From Macrothele yani (lineage: Eukaryota > Arthropoda > Arachnida > Araneae > Macrothelidae), in assembly GCA_039090855.1 (NCBI GenBank), contig CM077034.1:229447505-229511504 (forward strand): a DNA stretch of 64,000 nt. Direction: 5' to 3'. The position numbers and the translations under genes were made by a program. Under the pieces are notes generated by a model. That model worked only from the letters and a program-made list of their open reading frames with translations, did no database searches and was not told where the DNA came from. This document shows positions 1 to 8,670 of this stretch, piece after piece (the first letter of the stretch is position 1; each line of letters begins with the position of its first letter).

Positions 1-140
1 GAAAAAGCCTCCCAGTGGAGTGCGAAAGCTTGGTGAATCTCTGTGATTACTACACCATAAGAAATAAACGGATTTAATACGCTATATGTGTTTTTTGAAT
101 ATTCATATTGTGGTGTATTAAAAATAACTTTATTTTTACT

Positions 141-261
141 TTAAGTTCATTAGCAGAAATTCGTAGAAGTCCTGTAATGTTTTCTTCTGTTCTTCACGTT
201 TTTTTCAAGGTCGCTGAAAATCACGATATCCGGACTCCCTAACCTCTGCTAATGAACTTAA
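141..261. mobile_element. 121-bp MITE with perfect 16-bp terminal inverted repeats
   Basis: The ends TTAAGTTCATTAGCAG (141-156) and CTGCTAATGAACTTAA (246-261) are exact reverse complements and enclose a non-coding centre. TTAA at both outer edges could be a piggyBac-type target duplication or part of the repeat itself. A second copy in the opposite orientation lies at 55089-55196, which supports a mobile origin. The superfamily is not determined. Confidence 0.65.
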
Positions 262-419
262 TGTAATATGCCACATAATAATGTTCATTAATTAACGTGG
301 AATTTAACGTTTTTTGAACTGATATTAATGTTTTTTTTACTGTTTTGCATTTTCAGTCTACAGGGTTTCCCACATTACAAAAATTAATATAAAAAAAATG
401 TGTTACAGATACGAGAAAG

Positions 420-614
420 GGATTACATCACAATGATGGTACACAAGTAAAGTTTTTTTTCCAGTGTTGGTACACCTCTGTGTGGGTACAATTTGTGGCC
501 AGAGGATGTCTATTTGGCGTGAATTGATTTCACGCCATTAACATCTCAGCAGTGACAGAGCCAATGACATCCGTTATTCTGCTGTTCAACGTCTCGACAT
601 CCGGAACACTGCTA
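420..614 (-). pseudogene. Mariner-family transposase pseudogene, C-terminal tail
   Basis: Read on the minus strand, this stretch encodes a decayed C-terminal tail of a mariner-type (DDE) transposase. It includes the segment VETLNSRITDVIGSVTAEML, which resembles the tail of mariner proteins that follows the WPPRSPDITPLDFF catalytic block. It is the continuation of the gene at 1321-1480: when the Penelope-like insertion at 628-1320 is removed, the two pieces join within a VYSSSVPDVE stretch. Stops and frameshifts are present, including a stop just before VY and others in the tail, so it is not functional. The downstream non-coding end near 420-480 probably holds the element terminus, but I could not define an inverted repeat. 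Confidence 0.6.
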
Positions 615-627
615 GAGTAAACTTAGT
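615..627. repeat. Target-site duplication, left copy
   Basis: The 13-bp sequence GAGTAAACTTAGT occurs here and again at 1321-1333, exactly bracketing the Penelope-like fragment. This fits a target-site duplication created when that element inserted into the mariner gene. Confidence 0.75.
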
Positions 628-737
628 ACATGTAAGTTATAAAAGCTGTCTACGTACGATTAAAAATTATCCCTGCTGATACTAGAGACTAGTTTAAAAA
701 CGTTATTCACAAGTAAAAGCAAGTTAGAAGCGAGATC

Positions 738-765
738 TTTCGGGATCCCTAGATCCCATCATCAG
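738..765 (-). ncRNA. Hammerhead-ribozyme-like core motif of a PLE
   Basis: On the minus strand CTGATGA (rc of 759-765) is followed by a 6-bp stem GGGATC/GATCCC with a 4-nt loop, then GAAA (rc of 738-741). This is the order of the conserved hammerhead core (CUGANGA, stem II, GAAA). Hammerhead motifs are known in the terminal repeats of Penelope-like elements. An extra U before stem II departs from the consensus, and stems I and III are not clear, so activity is unproven. Confidence 0.45.
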
Positions 766-864
766 ACTTAAGGCCATAAAGAACAAGAAGTGGTCCACTT
801 ATATACAATCAGGTTTGACCCATGATGCCACGCAGTGGGCGTTGACATCGGTCAACATAGCAAA

Positions 865-1320
865 TCAGAAACAATCAAAAGTTCGAAGATATGAAAGGTT
901 ATACAATATTGTCCGTAGTGGTGCCGGGCATATCGATGGGGATTCGTTTTTCCATATGTGAGGAATGAATGACGGAAGTTCTGAGTTACAGCATAAAGGC
1001 CCATATGAATGGATATATAGGCTCTCAGAGAGGAAAACATTTCCCCTTGTTACTTTAGAGTTCAAAACCACAGCGTTCTTCCAGTCAGGTATTTTTCCCT
1101 CTTGGTCCACAGTTTCAGTTAGTGCTGTGTTGGTGGAGCCTGACCTCAAGTAATATTGGTGTTCCGTTAATCGGACTTTTAAGGTCCTGAGTGTCGAACC
1201 TATGTAATATTTCACATCCTCTGGATTATTAGGGTTGACTAAAGGTATGCGGTATACACCGGGTCTAGATAGATCGGGAATCACGTCACGATCAGTTCTG
1301 ATAATAGAAAAGATGTTACG
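865..1320 (-). pseudogene. Penelope-like GIY-YIG endonuclease domain, partial
   Basis: On the minus strand the sequence reads RPGVYRIP, then YYIGSTLRTLKVRLTEH, the two hallmark blocks of GIY-YIG nucleases with the downstream Arg and His. This domain forms the C-terminus of Penelope-like retroelement proteins and nicks target DNA for insertion. Only this domain and a short linker survive; the upstream reverse transcriptase is missing. The open frame runs into the flanking mariner sequence (beyond 1320), so the apparent methionine near 1392 is not a real start. A stand-alone homing nuclease is unlikely, because the target duplication, the PLE-type 3' motif and other PLE copies in the window all point to a retroelement. 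Confidence 0.8.
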
Positions 1321-1333
1321 GAGTAAACTTAGT
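1321..1333. repeat. Target-site duplication, right copy
   Basis: This is the second copy of the 13-bp sequence at 615-627. It belongs to the mariner gene, in the VY segment that follows the DDE block. Confidence 0.75.
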
Positions 1334-1480
1334 CTTTCACATAACCCAGGAAAAAGTCTAGAGGGGTTATGTCGGGTGATCGAGGTGGCCATGTCATGGG
1401 ACCATCACGGCCAATCCATCTGTTCAAAAATGTGGCATTCGGGAACTCATGAATCATTATTGACCAATGCGGTGCGCATG
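1321..1480 (-). pseudogene. Mariner-family transposase pseudogene, catalytic C-terminal block
   Basis: The minus strand encodes CAPHWSIMIHEFPNATFLNR, WIGRDGPMTWPPRSPDITPL and DFFLGYVKD. This matches the second- and third-aspartate region of mariner/Tc1-type transposases, whose usual forms are QQDGAPPHWS and WPPRSPDLTPLDFFLWGYVKD. The QDG aspartate has been replaced (QPC), and the expected Trp in FFLWGY is missing, so the catalytic site is damaged. Upstream (1480-2850) the gene body has been replaced by a 96-bp tandem array that repeats this gene's HWSI-VHE segment in frame. Downstream the gene is interrupted by the PLE and resumes at 614-420. No N-terminal DNA-binding domain was recognised. 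Confidence 0.75.
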
Positions 1481-2850
1481 GCTGCCATTCTTCCGTCCTA
1501 GGGACGAATTTCCGTCTTTTGAAGATTTTGAAGAAGAGGAACTCATGAACCAATATTGACCAAAGCGGTGCGCATGGCTGCCATTCTTCCGTCCTGGGGA
1601 CGGATTTCCGTCTTTTGAAGATTTCGAAGAAGAGGAACTCATGAACCAATATTGACCAAAGCGGTGCGCATGGCTGCCATTCTTCCGTCCTGGGGACGGA
1701 TTTCCGTCTTTTGAAGATTTCGAAGAAGAGGAGCTCATGAACCATTATTGACCAAAGCGGTGCGCATGGCTGCCATTCTTCCGTCCTGGGGACGGATTTC
1801 CGTCTTTTGAAGATTTCGAAGAAGAGGAACTCATGAACCAATATTGACCAATGCGGTGCGCATGGCTGCCATTCTTCCGTCCTGGGGACGGATTTCCGTC
1901 TTTTGAAGATTTCGAAGAAGAGGAGCTCGTGAACCAATATTGACCAATGCGGTGCGCATGGCTGCCATTCTTCCGTCCTGGGGACGGATTTCCGTCTTTT
2001 GAAGATTTCGAAGAAGAGGAGCTCGTGAACCAATATTGACCAATGCGGTGCGCATGGCTGCCATTCTTCCGTCCTGGGGACGGATTTCCGTCTTTTGAAG
2101 ATTTCGAAGAAGAGGAGCTCATGAACCATTATTGACCAAAGCGGTGCGCATGGCTGCCATTCTTCCGTCCTTTGAAGATTTCGAAGAAGAGGAGCTCGTG
2201 AACCAATATTGACCAATGTGGTGCGCATGGCTGCCATTCTTCCGTCCTGGGGACGGATTTCCGTCTTTTGAAGATTTCGAAGAAGAGGAGCTCATGAACC
2301 ATTATTGACCAAAGCGGTGCGCATGGCTGCCATTCTTCCGTCCTGGGGACGGATTTCCGTCTTTGAAGATTTCGAAGAAGAGGAGCTCGTGAACCAATAT
2401 TGACCAATGCGGTGCGCATGGCTGCCATTCTTCCGTCCTGGGGACGGATTTCCGTCTTTTGAAGATTTCGAAGAAGAGGAGCTCGTGAACCAATATTGAC
2501 CAATGCGGTGCGCATGGCTGCCATTCTTCCGTCCTAGGGACGGATTTCCGTCTTTTGAAGATTTCGAAGAAGAGGAGCTCGTGAACCAATATTGACCAAT
2601 GCGGTGCGCATGGCTGCCATTCTTCCGTCCTAGGGACAGATTTCCGTCTTTTGAAGATTTTGAAGAAGAGGAGCTCGTGAACCAATATTGACCAATGCGG
2701 TGCGCATGGCTGCCATTCTTCCGTCCTAGGGACGGATTTCCGTCTTTTGAAGATTTTGAAGAAGAGGAGCTCGTGAACCAATATTGACCAATGCGGTGCG
2801 CATGGCTGCCATTCTTCCGTCCTGGGGATGGATTTCCGCCTTTTGAAGAT
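1470..2850 (-). repeat. 96-bp tandem array (15 copies) derived from mariner transposase
   Basis: Fifteen copies of a 96-bp unit run head to tail, with CCATTCTTCCGTCC recurring every 96 bp from 1485 to about 2808. One unit (from 2157) is 77 bp because of a 19-bp deletion, and one lacks a single T. Because 96 is divisible by 3 the array stays open over long distances, including a 302-codon frame on the minus strand that runs into the genuine mariner block at 1480. The 32-residue unit contains EWQPCAPHWSILVHE, a variant of the mariner catalytic segment, so the seed was transposase coding DNA. The long frames are by-products of the period and not evidence of a repeat protein. Confidence 0.9.
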
Positions 2851-3467
2851 TTTGGCCACCTGCTATTCTTGTTAGAATATTTTTAAAATCTATTTACGTG
2901 TTTCCTCCAAAAGTTGTGTATTTCTGTAATCATTGAAATTGTGGAGTTGCACCAAATGTTTGAAAAGTGATCAAAATGTTCTAAAAAGTTCATTCCGATT
3001 GCACACCTGCCAAATATTCCGGATTTTATCAAAAATCTCTTCCGGTCGGAAAGTGCGTTTTGTTGGGATTCATCACATTTTCTGGAAGTTTGGCGTAAAT
3101 GCGCCGTCTTTTGAAGATTTTGAAGAAGAGGAGCTCGTGAACCAATATTGACCAATGCGGTGCGCATGGCTGCCATTCTTCCGTCCTGGGGATGGATTTC
3201 CGCCTTTTGAAGATTTTGGCCACCTGCTATTCTTGTTAGAATATTTTTAAAATCTATTTACGTGTTTCCTCCAAAAGTTGTGTATTTCTGTAATCATTGA
3301 AATTGTGGAGTTGCACCAAATGTTTGAAAAGTGATCAAAATGTTCTAAAAAGTTCATTCCGATTGCACACCTGCCAAATATTCCGGATTTTATCAAAAAT
3401 CTCTTCCGGTCGGAAAGTGCGTTTTGTTGGGATTCATCACATTTTCTGGAAGTTTGGCGTAAATGCG
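2740..3467. repeat. 364-bp tandem duplication at the array edge
   Basis: The blocks 2740-3103 and 3104-3467 are near-identical, with a constant offset of 364 bp. Each begins with one 96-bp-array unit and continues into about 250 bp of unrelated AT-rich sequence, including TTGTGGAGTTGCACCAAATG and CTCTTCCGGTCGG. No coding match was recognised in the added sequence. The copies differ very little, so the duplication is recent. Confidence 0.85.
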
Positions 3468-3705
3468 CAGTCTAGGGGACGTGAGAACGTTCCGTGATTT
3501 TCCGCTTTTTGAATTTTTCTGAAGGAGTCTTTTTTATTACTGTTTTTCCTTCCTGGATGTATTCCTCATTTTTTATTGTTTCGAATGATCATTTATTTTT
3601 CAGTAACCGTGCAAAATAACGAATTTGCATTTTTAAAGAATTTTTCTGAACGAAATGCTTGCTTTCCTAACTCCATAGTCTCTTCTTCAAAATAAATCAT
3701 TTAGG
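3468..3705. other. Unassigned AT-rich spacer
   Basis: I see no gene, tandem repeat or recognisable element here. It carries several T-rich runs. Confidence 0.4.
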
Positions 3706-3820
3706 GCTGGCTCTCTCCCTTCCCTGAAACCAGTGGCCCTAAATTAGTGGCAGGCGACTGCTTATAGCCCACTGAGTTGCTCATGGTAGTCGTTAAACCC
3801 CCAACAATAAAAAAAAAATA
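3706..3820 (+). mobile_element. tRNA-derived SINE, 3' fragment
   Basis: This has the tail half of the SINE seen complete at 7235-7468: the GGCTCTCTCCCTTCCC block, the GACTGCTTATAGCCCA block, then GTCGTTAAACC and an A-rich end. The tRNA-like head is missing, so the copy is 5'-truncated. Confidence 0.75.
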
Positions 3821-4009
3821 ATTGCAGGGTGGGTGCACATACAAGTTTTGAAAACGATTGCATTTGCAGGCCAGTCGCATGAACGGTGTGTGGAATATAA
3901 GTGGACAACCAGCCTGTGAGGCAATCAGTCAAGACGTTGTCATGGCCGCGAAAAGTGAGTGGTCCTGCTGTAACCATGTTTGGAGAATGAGCGCGGGGTG
4001 CCAATGCCA

Positions 4010-4404
4010 TTAAGACACTGTCATACATGATTTCGTCAAACGGATGAGTTCAAAAAGAAGTGTCAGCCTAGCCTTTGTACCGCTGGATGATCCTTGTGTC
4101 GTATTGCAGAAAAAAAAATGCAACGTGATGCCACAACCGTCGGTCGCATTTGGAGACAGTGGCCCCCGGAAGGATCTGGGCAATGTTGTAGGGTACCTAA
4201 ACAACGAGATGGACGTCCAAGTGCACCAATTGTCGCATTCGACGTCATGCCGTAACGGACCCACAAGCCACAACGGACAACATTTTGCGGCATGCGCAGG
4301 AAAGCTTCGAAGCTCCCATATTGATGCGGATAGTGTTGCGCCGATTGGCTGCACCTGGTTCGCTGGCCATCCGTATGTCCGTTGCGAAGGCGACCCTTAA
4401 CAGC
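4010..4404 (+). pseudogene. Tc1-like transposase pseudogene, N-terminal half
   Basis: Decayed plus-strand frames read MQRDATTVGRIWRQW (about 4118-4162), typical of the second helix-turn-helix of Tc1-family transposases. These are followed by VTDPQATTDNILRHAQESF (about 4252-4305) and then an arginine-rich linker ending in PLTASH just before the 51-bp array. Stops and frame changes separate these blocks. The gene continues past the array as an SDESRF motif near 5905-5930, so the array sits inside the transposase just upstream of the first catalytic aspartate. The second and third catalytic residues and the C-terminus are missing. No inverted terminal repeat could be defined with confidence. Confidence 0.6.
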
Positions 4405-5886
4405 GAGCCATCATTGTCACTGCTTGGCGTGGTGTCACTCCAGAGCTGCCGAATGGAGCCATCGTTGTCCCTGCTTGGCGTGGTGTCACCCCAGAGCTGC
4501 CAAATAGAGCCATCGTTGTCACTGCTTGGCGTGGTGTCACTCCAGAGCTTCCGAATGAAGCCATCATTGTCACTGCTTGGCGTGGTGTCACTCCAGAGCT
4601 TCCGAATGAAGCCATCATTGTCACTGCTTGGCGTGGTGTCACTCCAGAGCTGCCGAATGGAGCCATCGTTGTCCCTGCTTGGCGTGGTGTCACCCCAGAG
4701 CTTCCGAATGAAGCCATCATTGTCACTGCTTGGCATGGTGTCACTCCAGAGCTTCCGAATGAAGCCATCATTGTCACTGCTTGGCGTGGTGTCACTCCAG
4801 AGCTTCCGAATGAAGCCATCATTGTCACTGCTTGGTGTGGTGTCACTGCAGAGCTGCCGATTGGAGCCATCGTTGTCACTGCTTGGCGTGGTGTCACTCC
4901 AGAGCTGCCGAATGGAGCCATCGTTGTCCCTGCTTGGCGTGGTGTCACTCCAGAGCTGCCGAATGGAGCCATCGTTGTCCCTGCTTGGCGTGGTGTCACC
5001 CCAGAGCTGCCAAACAGAGCCATCGTTGTCCCTGCTTGGCATGGTGTCACCCCAGAGCTGCCGAATGGAGCCATCGTTGTCACTGCTTGGCATGGTGTCA
5101 CTCCAGAGCTGCCAAATGGAGCCATCGTTGTCCCTGCTTGGCGTGGTGTCACCCCAGAGCTTCCAAATGGAGCCATCGTTGTCACTGCTGGGCATGGTGT
5201 CACTCCAGAGCTGCCGAATGGAGCCATCGTTGTCCCTGCTTGGCGTGGTGTCACCCCAGAGCTGCCAAATAGAGCCACCGTTGTCACTGCTTGGCGTGGT
5301 GTCACTCCAGAGCTGCCGAATGGAGCCATCGTTGTCCCTGCTTGGCGTGGTGTCACCCCAGAGCTGCCAAATAGAGCCATCGTTGTCACTGCTTGGCGTG
5401 GTGTTACTCCAGAGCTTCCGAATAGAGCCATCGTTGTCACTGCTTGGGGTGGTGTTACTCCAGAGCTTCCGAATGAAGCCATCATCGTCACTGCTTGGTG
5501 TGGTGTCACTCCAGAGCTGCCGATTGGAGCCATCGTTGTCACTGCTTGGCGTGGTGTCACTCCAGAGCTGCCGAATGGAGCCATCGTTGTCCCTGCTTGG
5601 CGTGGTGTCACTCCAGAGCTGCCGAATGGAGCCATCGTTGTCCCTGCTTGGCGTGGTGTCACCCCGGAGCTGCCAAATAGAGCCACCGTTGTCACTGCTT
5701 GGCGTGGTGTCACTCCAGAGCTGCCGAATGGAGCCATCGTTGTCCCTGCTTGGCGTGGTGTCACCCCAGAGCTGCCAAATGGAGCCATCGTTGTCCCTGC
5801 TTGGTGTGGTGTCACTCCAGAGCTGCCGATTGGAGCCATCGTTGTCACTGCTTGGTGTGGTGTTACTCCAGAGCTGCCGAATGAAG
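4405..5886 (+). repeat. 51-bp tandem array (about 29 copies) inside a Tc1-like gene
   Basis: About 29 head-to-tail copies of a 51-bp unit, centred on GTCACTGCTTGGCGTGGTG and CCAGAGCTGCCGAATGGAG, with substitutions but no length change. In the frame of the surrounding Tc1 gene the unit reads HRCHCLAWCHSRAAEWS. This resembles the RLxWCxxRxxWxxEWS segment that precedes VVFSDESRF in Tc1 transposases. The array therefore amplified a 17-residue coding segment. Its frames stay open for more than 500 codons on both strands, because 51 is a multiple of 3 and the unit lacks stops. None of these frames is a credible separate gene. Confidence 0.9.
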
Positions 5887-6049
5887 CAGGGTGGTGTTCA
5901 GCGATGAATCGATGAATCGCGGTTTTGTCTCCCACGGATGATCCCTGTGTGAGAGTCTGGAGATGGCGTGGCCAGAGTTGTATAAAAATAAAATGCATCT
6001 GCGCACGCAGCCATTGAAACAGAAAACTTGCTGCAAACCTGCAAATCAC
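5887..6049 (+). pseudogene. Tc1-like transposase pseudogene, first catalytic block
   Basis: Directly after the array, the plus strand reads the equivalent of VVFSDES, a short GATGAATC duplication, then RFCL and, about 30 residues on, VRVWRWRG. This is the first-aspartate block of Tc1-family transposases (usually VVFSDESRFCL...RVWRRRGE). An 8-bp duplication breaks the frame in the middle of the motif. The rest of the catalytic domain is absent. It confirms that the 51-bp array interrupts one transposase gene. Confidence 0.6.
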
Positions 6050-7060
6050 ACGATAACAATAGAATAATTTAAAGAAAAATTAATAAAATAAATAATTATT
6101 AGAACATTACAGATTCCAGTGAGGACAAAATAAGTACATTATAACTGAACGTGCAGCAATGTGTGTGAAATGGACCTTTATGGCAAAATGTTAAAATATT
6201 GAATTATGAACCTCATAAAAAACAAGAGACTAATTAATGAAACTTTTGATATCCCGAAAAACAGTTCCATTAATGAACCTTCAAAATTTATAAATAGCAT
6301 TTTCAACAACTTAATTCAAAAATAGTACACTTACAAAATACATAAGGAAAAAAATTTAATTACTGGAAAATGCAAGAGGAACCTGGCAATAAAGTTTAAA
6401 TTCTTTCTATGTAAATGAAACTTTTGATACAGTTCCTGTACATTGAGAAACAGGCGTTGATAAAATCCAGAAACCAGAAATGTCTGTATAAACAAAAGAA
6501 TTCAGAAGATGTGAAAAAAATTGAAAGTTCTTCAAATTAAGATAGAATTAAATACTTGTAGAACAAAGTAGTAAACTAAAAACTCCCAACACCGACAGCC
6601 AAATAACCTTAAAAGTGAAAAGCCGAAAACTCACAAAAAAAAGTGAGTCAGATTAATGGTGTGATCGAGATATCAAAAAAATACAGAAGAGCCAGAGATT
6701 TGAATCTGACTAAAAGTCAGGTTTGCTAACAAATTCACTTTTAGCCCTATAAAAAGTTTCAATAACCCCTAGATCAATCAGGAACCTTCTGAAAAGAAGT
6801 TCCTGCAGAGAAAAAAACAACAAAAAAACATGTGCACAGAAGTTCCGATTGGGGACCGAAGCGTTTATTTAAGAAATATTTTAACTAAGAGACAAACTCT
6901 AAAAGATGTTCTATAAGAAAATAGTCAGTAGTAATAAAACCTATGCAAAAAAAAAAAAAAAACAAAAAAAACACACCTTTTAAATTCAACTTGAAAACTT
7001 TGAATCAACGAATGAAACGCCTGGCCCAATAAGTGCACTCCAATAGCGTTTGAACAAGTG
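6050..7060. other. AT-rich spacer, nothing recognised
   Basis: About 1 kb of A-rich sequence with dense stops in all frames. It contains short direct echoes, such as AATGAAACTTTTGATA at about 6236 and 6414, and an A-homopolymer near 6945-6970. I see no coding match, tandem array or terminal repeats. It could be a very old mobile element. Confidence 0.4.
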
Positions 7061-7221
7061 AAAGATGGATTCCCTGCTTTACCAGAAATCACTAAAAAAA
7101 TCTGAACATCTGAAAGGGAACCGCTTCCACTCGGACGACGAACTCAAGGACGCCGTGCAGGACTGGGTCTCGTCACGGCCACAGGAATTCTGGGAACAAG
7201 GAATCCTTCGGCTCGTTAATC

Positions 7222-7234
7222 AACGGTATCGTTG
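7222..7234. repeat. SINE target-site duplication, left
   Basis: AACGGTATCGTTG occurs here and at 7469-7481, immediately flanking the SINE. Confidence 0.85.
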
Positions 7235-7468
7235 CCGCCCCGGTGGCGCAGTGGTCTAAGGCGTTGGCCTCTGATCATTCGTCCGTAAGGGGTCCGGGTT
7301 CGAATCCCGGTCAGGCATGGATGTTGTGTTTGTCTTACGGCACTAGCTCTCTCTCCCTTCCCTTGAACCAGTGACCCTAAATTAGGGACGGGCGACTGCT
7401 TATAGCCCATTGAGTTGCTCACGGCGGTCGTTAAACCTCCAATCAAAAAAAAAAAAAAAAAAAAAAGA
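7235..7468 (+). mobile_element. Complete tRNA-derived SINE
   Basis: The head is tRNA-like: CCGGTGGCGCAGTGGTCTAA resembles an A box and GGTTCGAATCC a B box of the internal RNA polymerase III promoter. A 3' body follows (CTCTCTCCCTTCCC, GACTGCTTATAGCCCA, GTCGTTAAACCTCCAATC) and a poly(A) tail. It is flanked by perfect 13-bp target duplications, so this is a genuine insertion by a LINE machinery. Related copies lie at 3706-3820, 49489-49608 and 49614-49820. The long exact duplication and intact poly(A) suggest a fairly recent insertion. Confidence 0.85.
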
Positions 7469-7481
7469 AACGGTATCGTTG
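7469..7481. repeat. SINE target-site duplication, right
   Basis: Second exact copy of AACGGTATCGTTG, directly after the poly(A) tail. Confidence 0.85.
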
Positions 7482-7560
7482 TGCTACGGCCTATGGTGTA
7501 TACTTTGAATAAAGTCTTCATTTATACCCACAGTGTCGTTTCGTACCTTTTCATTTGAAC

Positions 7561-7724
7561 ACTCCTTGTATATTCATCTGAGTAAAGATTAATATATTGG
7601 GTAACTATTTTAATTGCTGTAAATAACATTTTTTATTTTTTTAATCTACAAGCAAAAACCAACTGCAAAATCTGCTAATAATTTAGAAACTATCCGCGTA
7701 CACGTGTACGTCTACATTCTGCTA
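7561..7724. other. Unassigned spacer
   Basis: AT-rich, with no recognisable feature. It separates the mariner terminus from the next Tc1 relic. Confidence 0.35.
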
Positions 7725-7994
7725 CTCTAGACTTGGCCGATGGGCGGATTCCTCCGCCCACTGTAGGGAACCACATGGCCCAGCAACATGGAATCGTGGC
7801 GTGGAGCGCTGCTATCGGCGCCAACAGCAGCTCACCGCTGGTGCGAGTTATGTGGGTACACGGACGGCACGCTGCTATGTTGACGAGGTGCTACTGCCCG
7901 CAGCACTACCATATCTGCATGCATCACAAATGCCATTTTTCAGCAGGATAACACCTGGCCGCATACCGCTTGGATCAGCCTCAATACTTTATAC
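7725..7994 (+). pseudogene. Tc1-like transposase relic, left part
   Basis: Plus-strand frames contain YVDEVLLPAALPYLHASQ, and then the nucleotide equivalent of an IFQQDN-type block with a PHTAW-like tail. This corresponds to the central catalytic region of Tc1-like transposases up to the second aspartate. The reading frame shifts several times. The gene is interrupted at the TA dinucleotide 7995-7996 by a mariner-derived insertion and continues at 8671. Confidence 0.55.
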
Positions 7995-8670
7995 TAGGGG
8001 TGTTCAAATGAAAAGGTACGAAACTACACTGAGGGTATAAATGAAGACTTTATTCAAAGTATACACCATAGGCCGTAGCACAACGATCCCATTGATTAAC
8101 GAGCCGAAGGATTCCTTGTTCCCAGAATTAATGTGGCCGTGACGAGACCCAGTCCTGCACAGCGTCCTTGAGTTCGTCGTCCGAGTGGAAGCGCTTCCCT
8201 TTCAGATGTTTTTTCAGGTGACCAAACACATGGAAATCGCAGGGCGACATGTCCGGGCTGTAGGGCGGATGGTCAAGCTGCTCCCACTGGAACTTGGCCA
8301 GTTCAGCGTGTGCGACCCTGGAGACGTGTGGACGCGCGTTATCATGGAGCAGAACCACACCCTCCGTGAGCAGCCCCGGTCTTTTGTTCTTGACGGACCT
8401 GCGTAGGCTTCGGAGTGTCTCACAGTACGCATCGGAGTTAATGGTTCGTCTGTGCTGGAGGAATTCAACAAGTAGTCAATTGGACGGCGCCCTTTATAAG
8501 AGCCTCTGCTCTCTCCTGCGCAGGCGGGCGCCCGCGCATGCTCCGATCCACGCCGGCGACTCCAATCGCATCCCTAGATGTGTCTCTACGTTCTCCCATA
8601 GCGGCATAGGCAAATATGTTAACGGTTACGTTCTTATGACGTTTCGTACCTTTTCATTTGAACATCCCTA
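7995..8670 (-). mobile_element. Internally deleted mariner element with ITRs and TA target duplication
   Basis: The termini GGGGTGTTCAAATGAAAAGG (from 7997) and the reverse complement of CCTTTTCATTTGAACATCCC (to about 8668) form an inverted repeat of about 29 bp with one mismatch. TA dinucleotides flank it on both sides (7995-7996, 8669-8670), the target preference of the Tc1/mariner superfamily. The internal minus-strand sequence encodes only the C-terminal half of a mariner transposase, so the copy is non-autonomous. It interrupts the Tc1-like relic 7725-8935. Confidence 0.85.
8096..8471 (-). pseudogene. Mariner transposase C-terminal half
   Basis: The minus strand reads RRTINSDAYCETLRSLRR, then LLHDNARPHVSRVAHAELAK (second catalytic Asp in HDNARPH), HPPYSPDMSPCDFHVFGHLK (third-acid block, SPCDFH) and KGKRFHSDDELKDAVQDWVS. 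The spacing fits the DD34D mariner group. A frameshift near 8358 separates the RRTINSD block from the HDN block, and a stop interrupts the PHxFWEQG segment. The N-terminal DNA-binding domain and first aspartate are deleted. This copy and the one at 7090-7560 are the same family. Confidence 0.8.

Larger units (their letters stand above)
628..1320 (-). mobile_element. Penelope-like element, 5'-truncated, inserted in mariner
   Basis: This minus-strand insertion contains the end of a PLE ORF (GIY-YIG endonuclease) and its 3' untranslated region. It is flanked by 13-bp direct repeats (615-627, 1321-1333). The reverse transcriptase part is absent, so the copy is strongly 5'-truncated, as expected for a retroelement copied by target-primed reverse transcription. 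The 3' region holds a hammerhead-like motif at 738-765. Confidence 0.8.
7090..7560 (+). pseudogene. Mariner transposase C-terminus and 3' terminus, split by a SINE
   Basis: The plus strand encodes HLKGNRFHSDDELKDAVQDW, VSSRPQEFWEQGILRLVNQR and then YRC up to 7222. After the SINE it resumes with YRCATAYGVYFE and a stop near 7510. The same C-terminus occurs in the reverse-oriented copy at 7997-8668. The element ends with CGTACCTTTTCATTTGAACA (7539-7558), which matches the inverted repeat of that second copy. Everything upstream of the HLK segment, including the DNA-binding domain and catalytic aspartates, is missing, so this is a 5'-truncated relic. Confidence 0.75.

Noticed and set aside
865..1320. 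Stand-alone GIY-YIG homing endonuclease
   Set aside because: Target duplications, the PLE-type 3' motif and other PLE copies show it is the tail of a retroelement.
1329..2859. Serine/lysine-rich repeat proteins on the minus strand
   Set aside because: They are alternative frames of the 96-bp array; only the frame that joins the mariner catalytic end has family similarity.
4285..6049. 540- and 550-codon ORFs as repeat-protein genes
   Set aside because: Both arise from a 51-bp array with no stops in several frames on both strands. The embedding Tc1 motifs explain the sequence.
7235..7320. Functional tRNA gene
   Set aside because: The tRNA-like part is the head of a SINE with a body, poly(A) tail and target duplications; the anticodon arm is not canonical.
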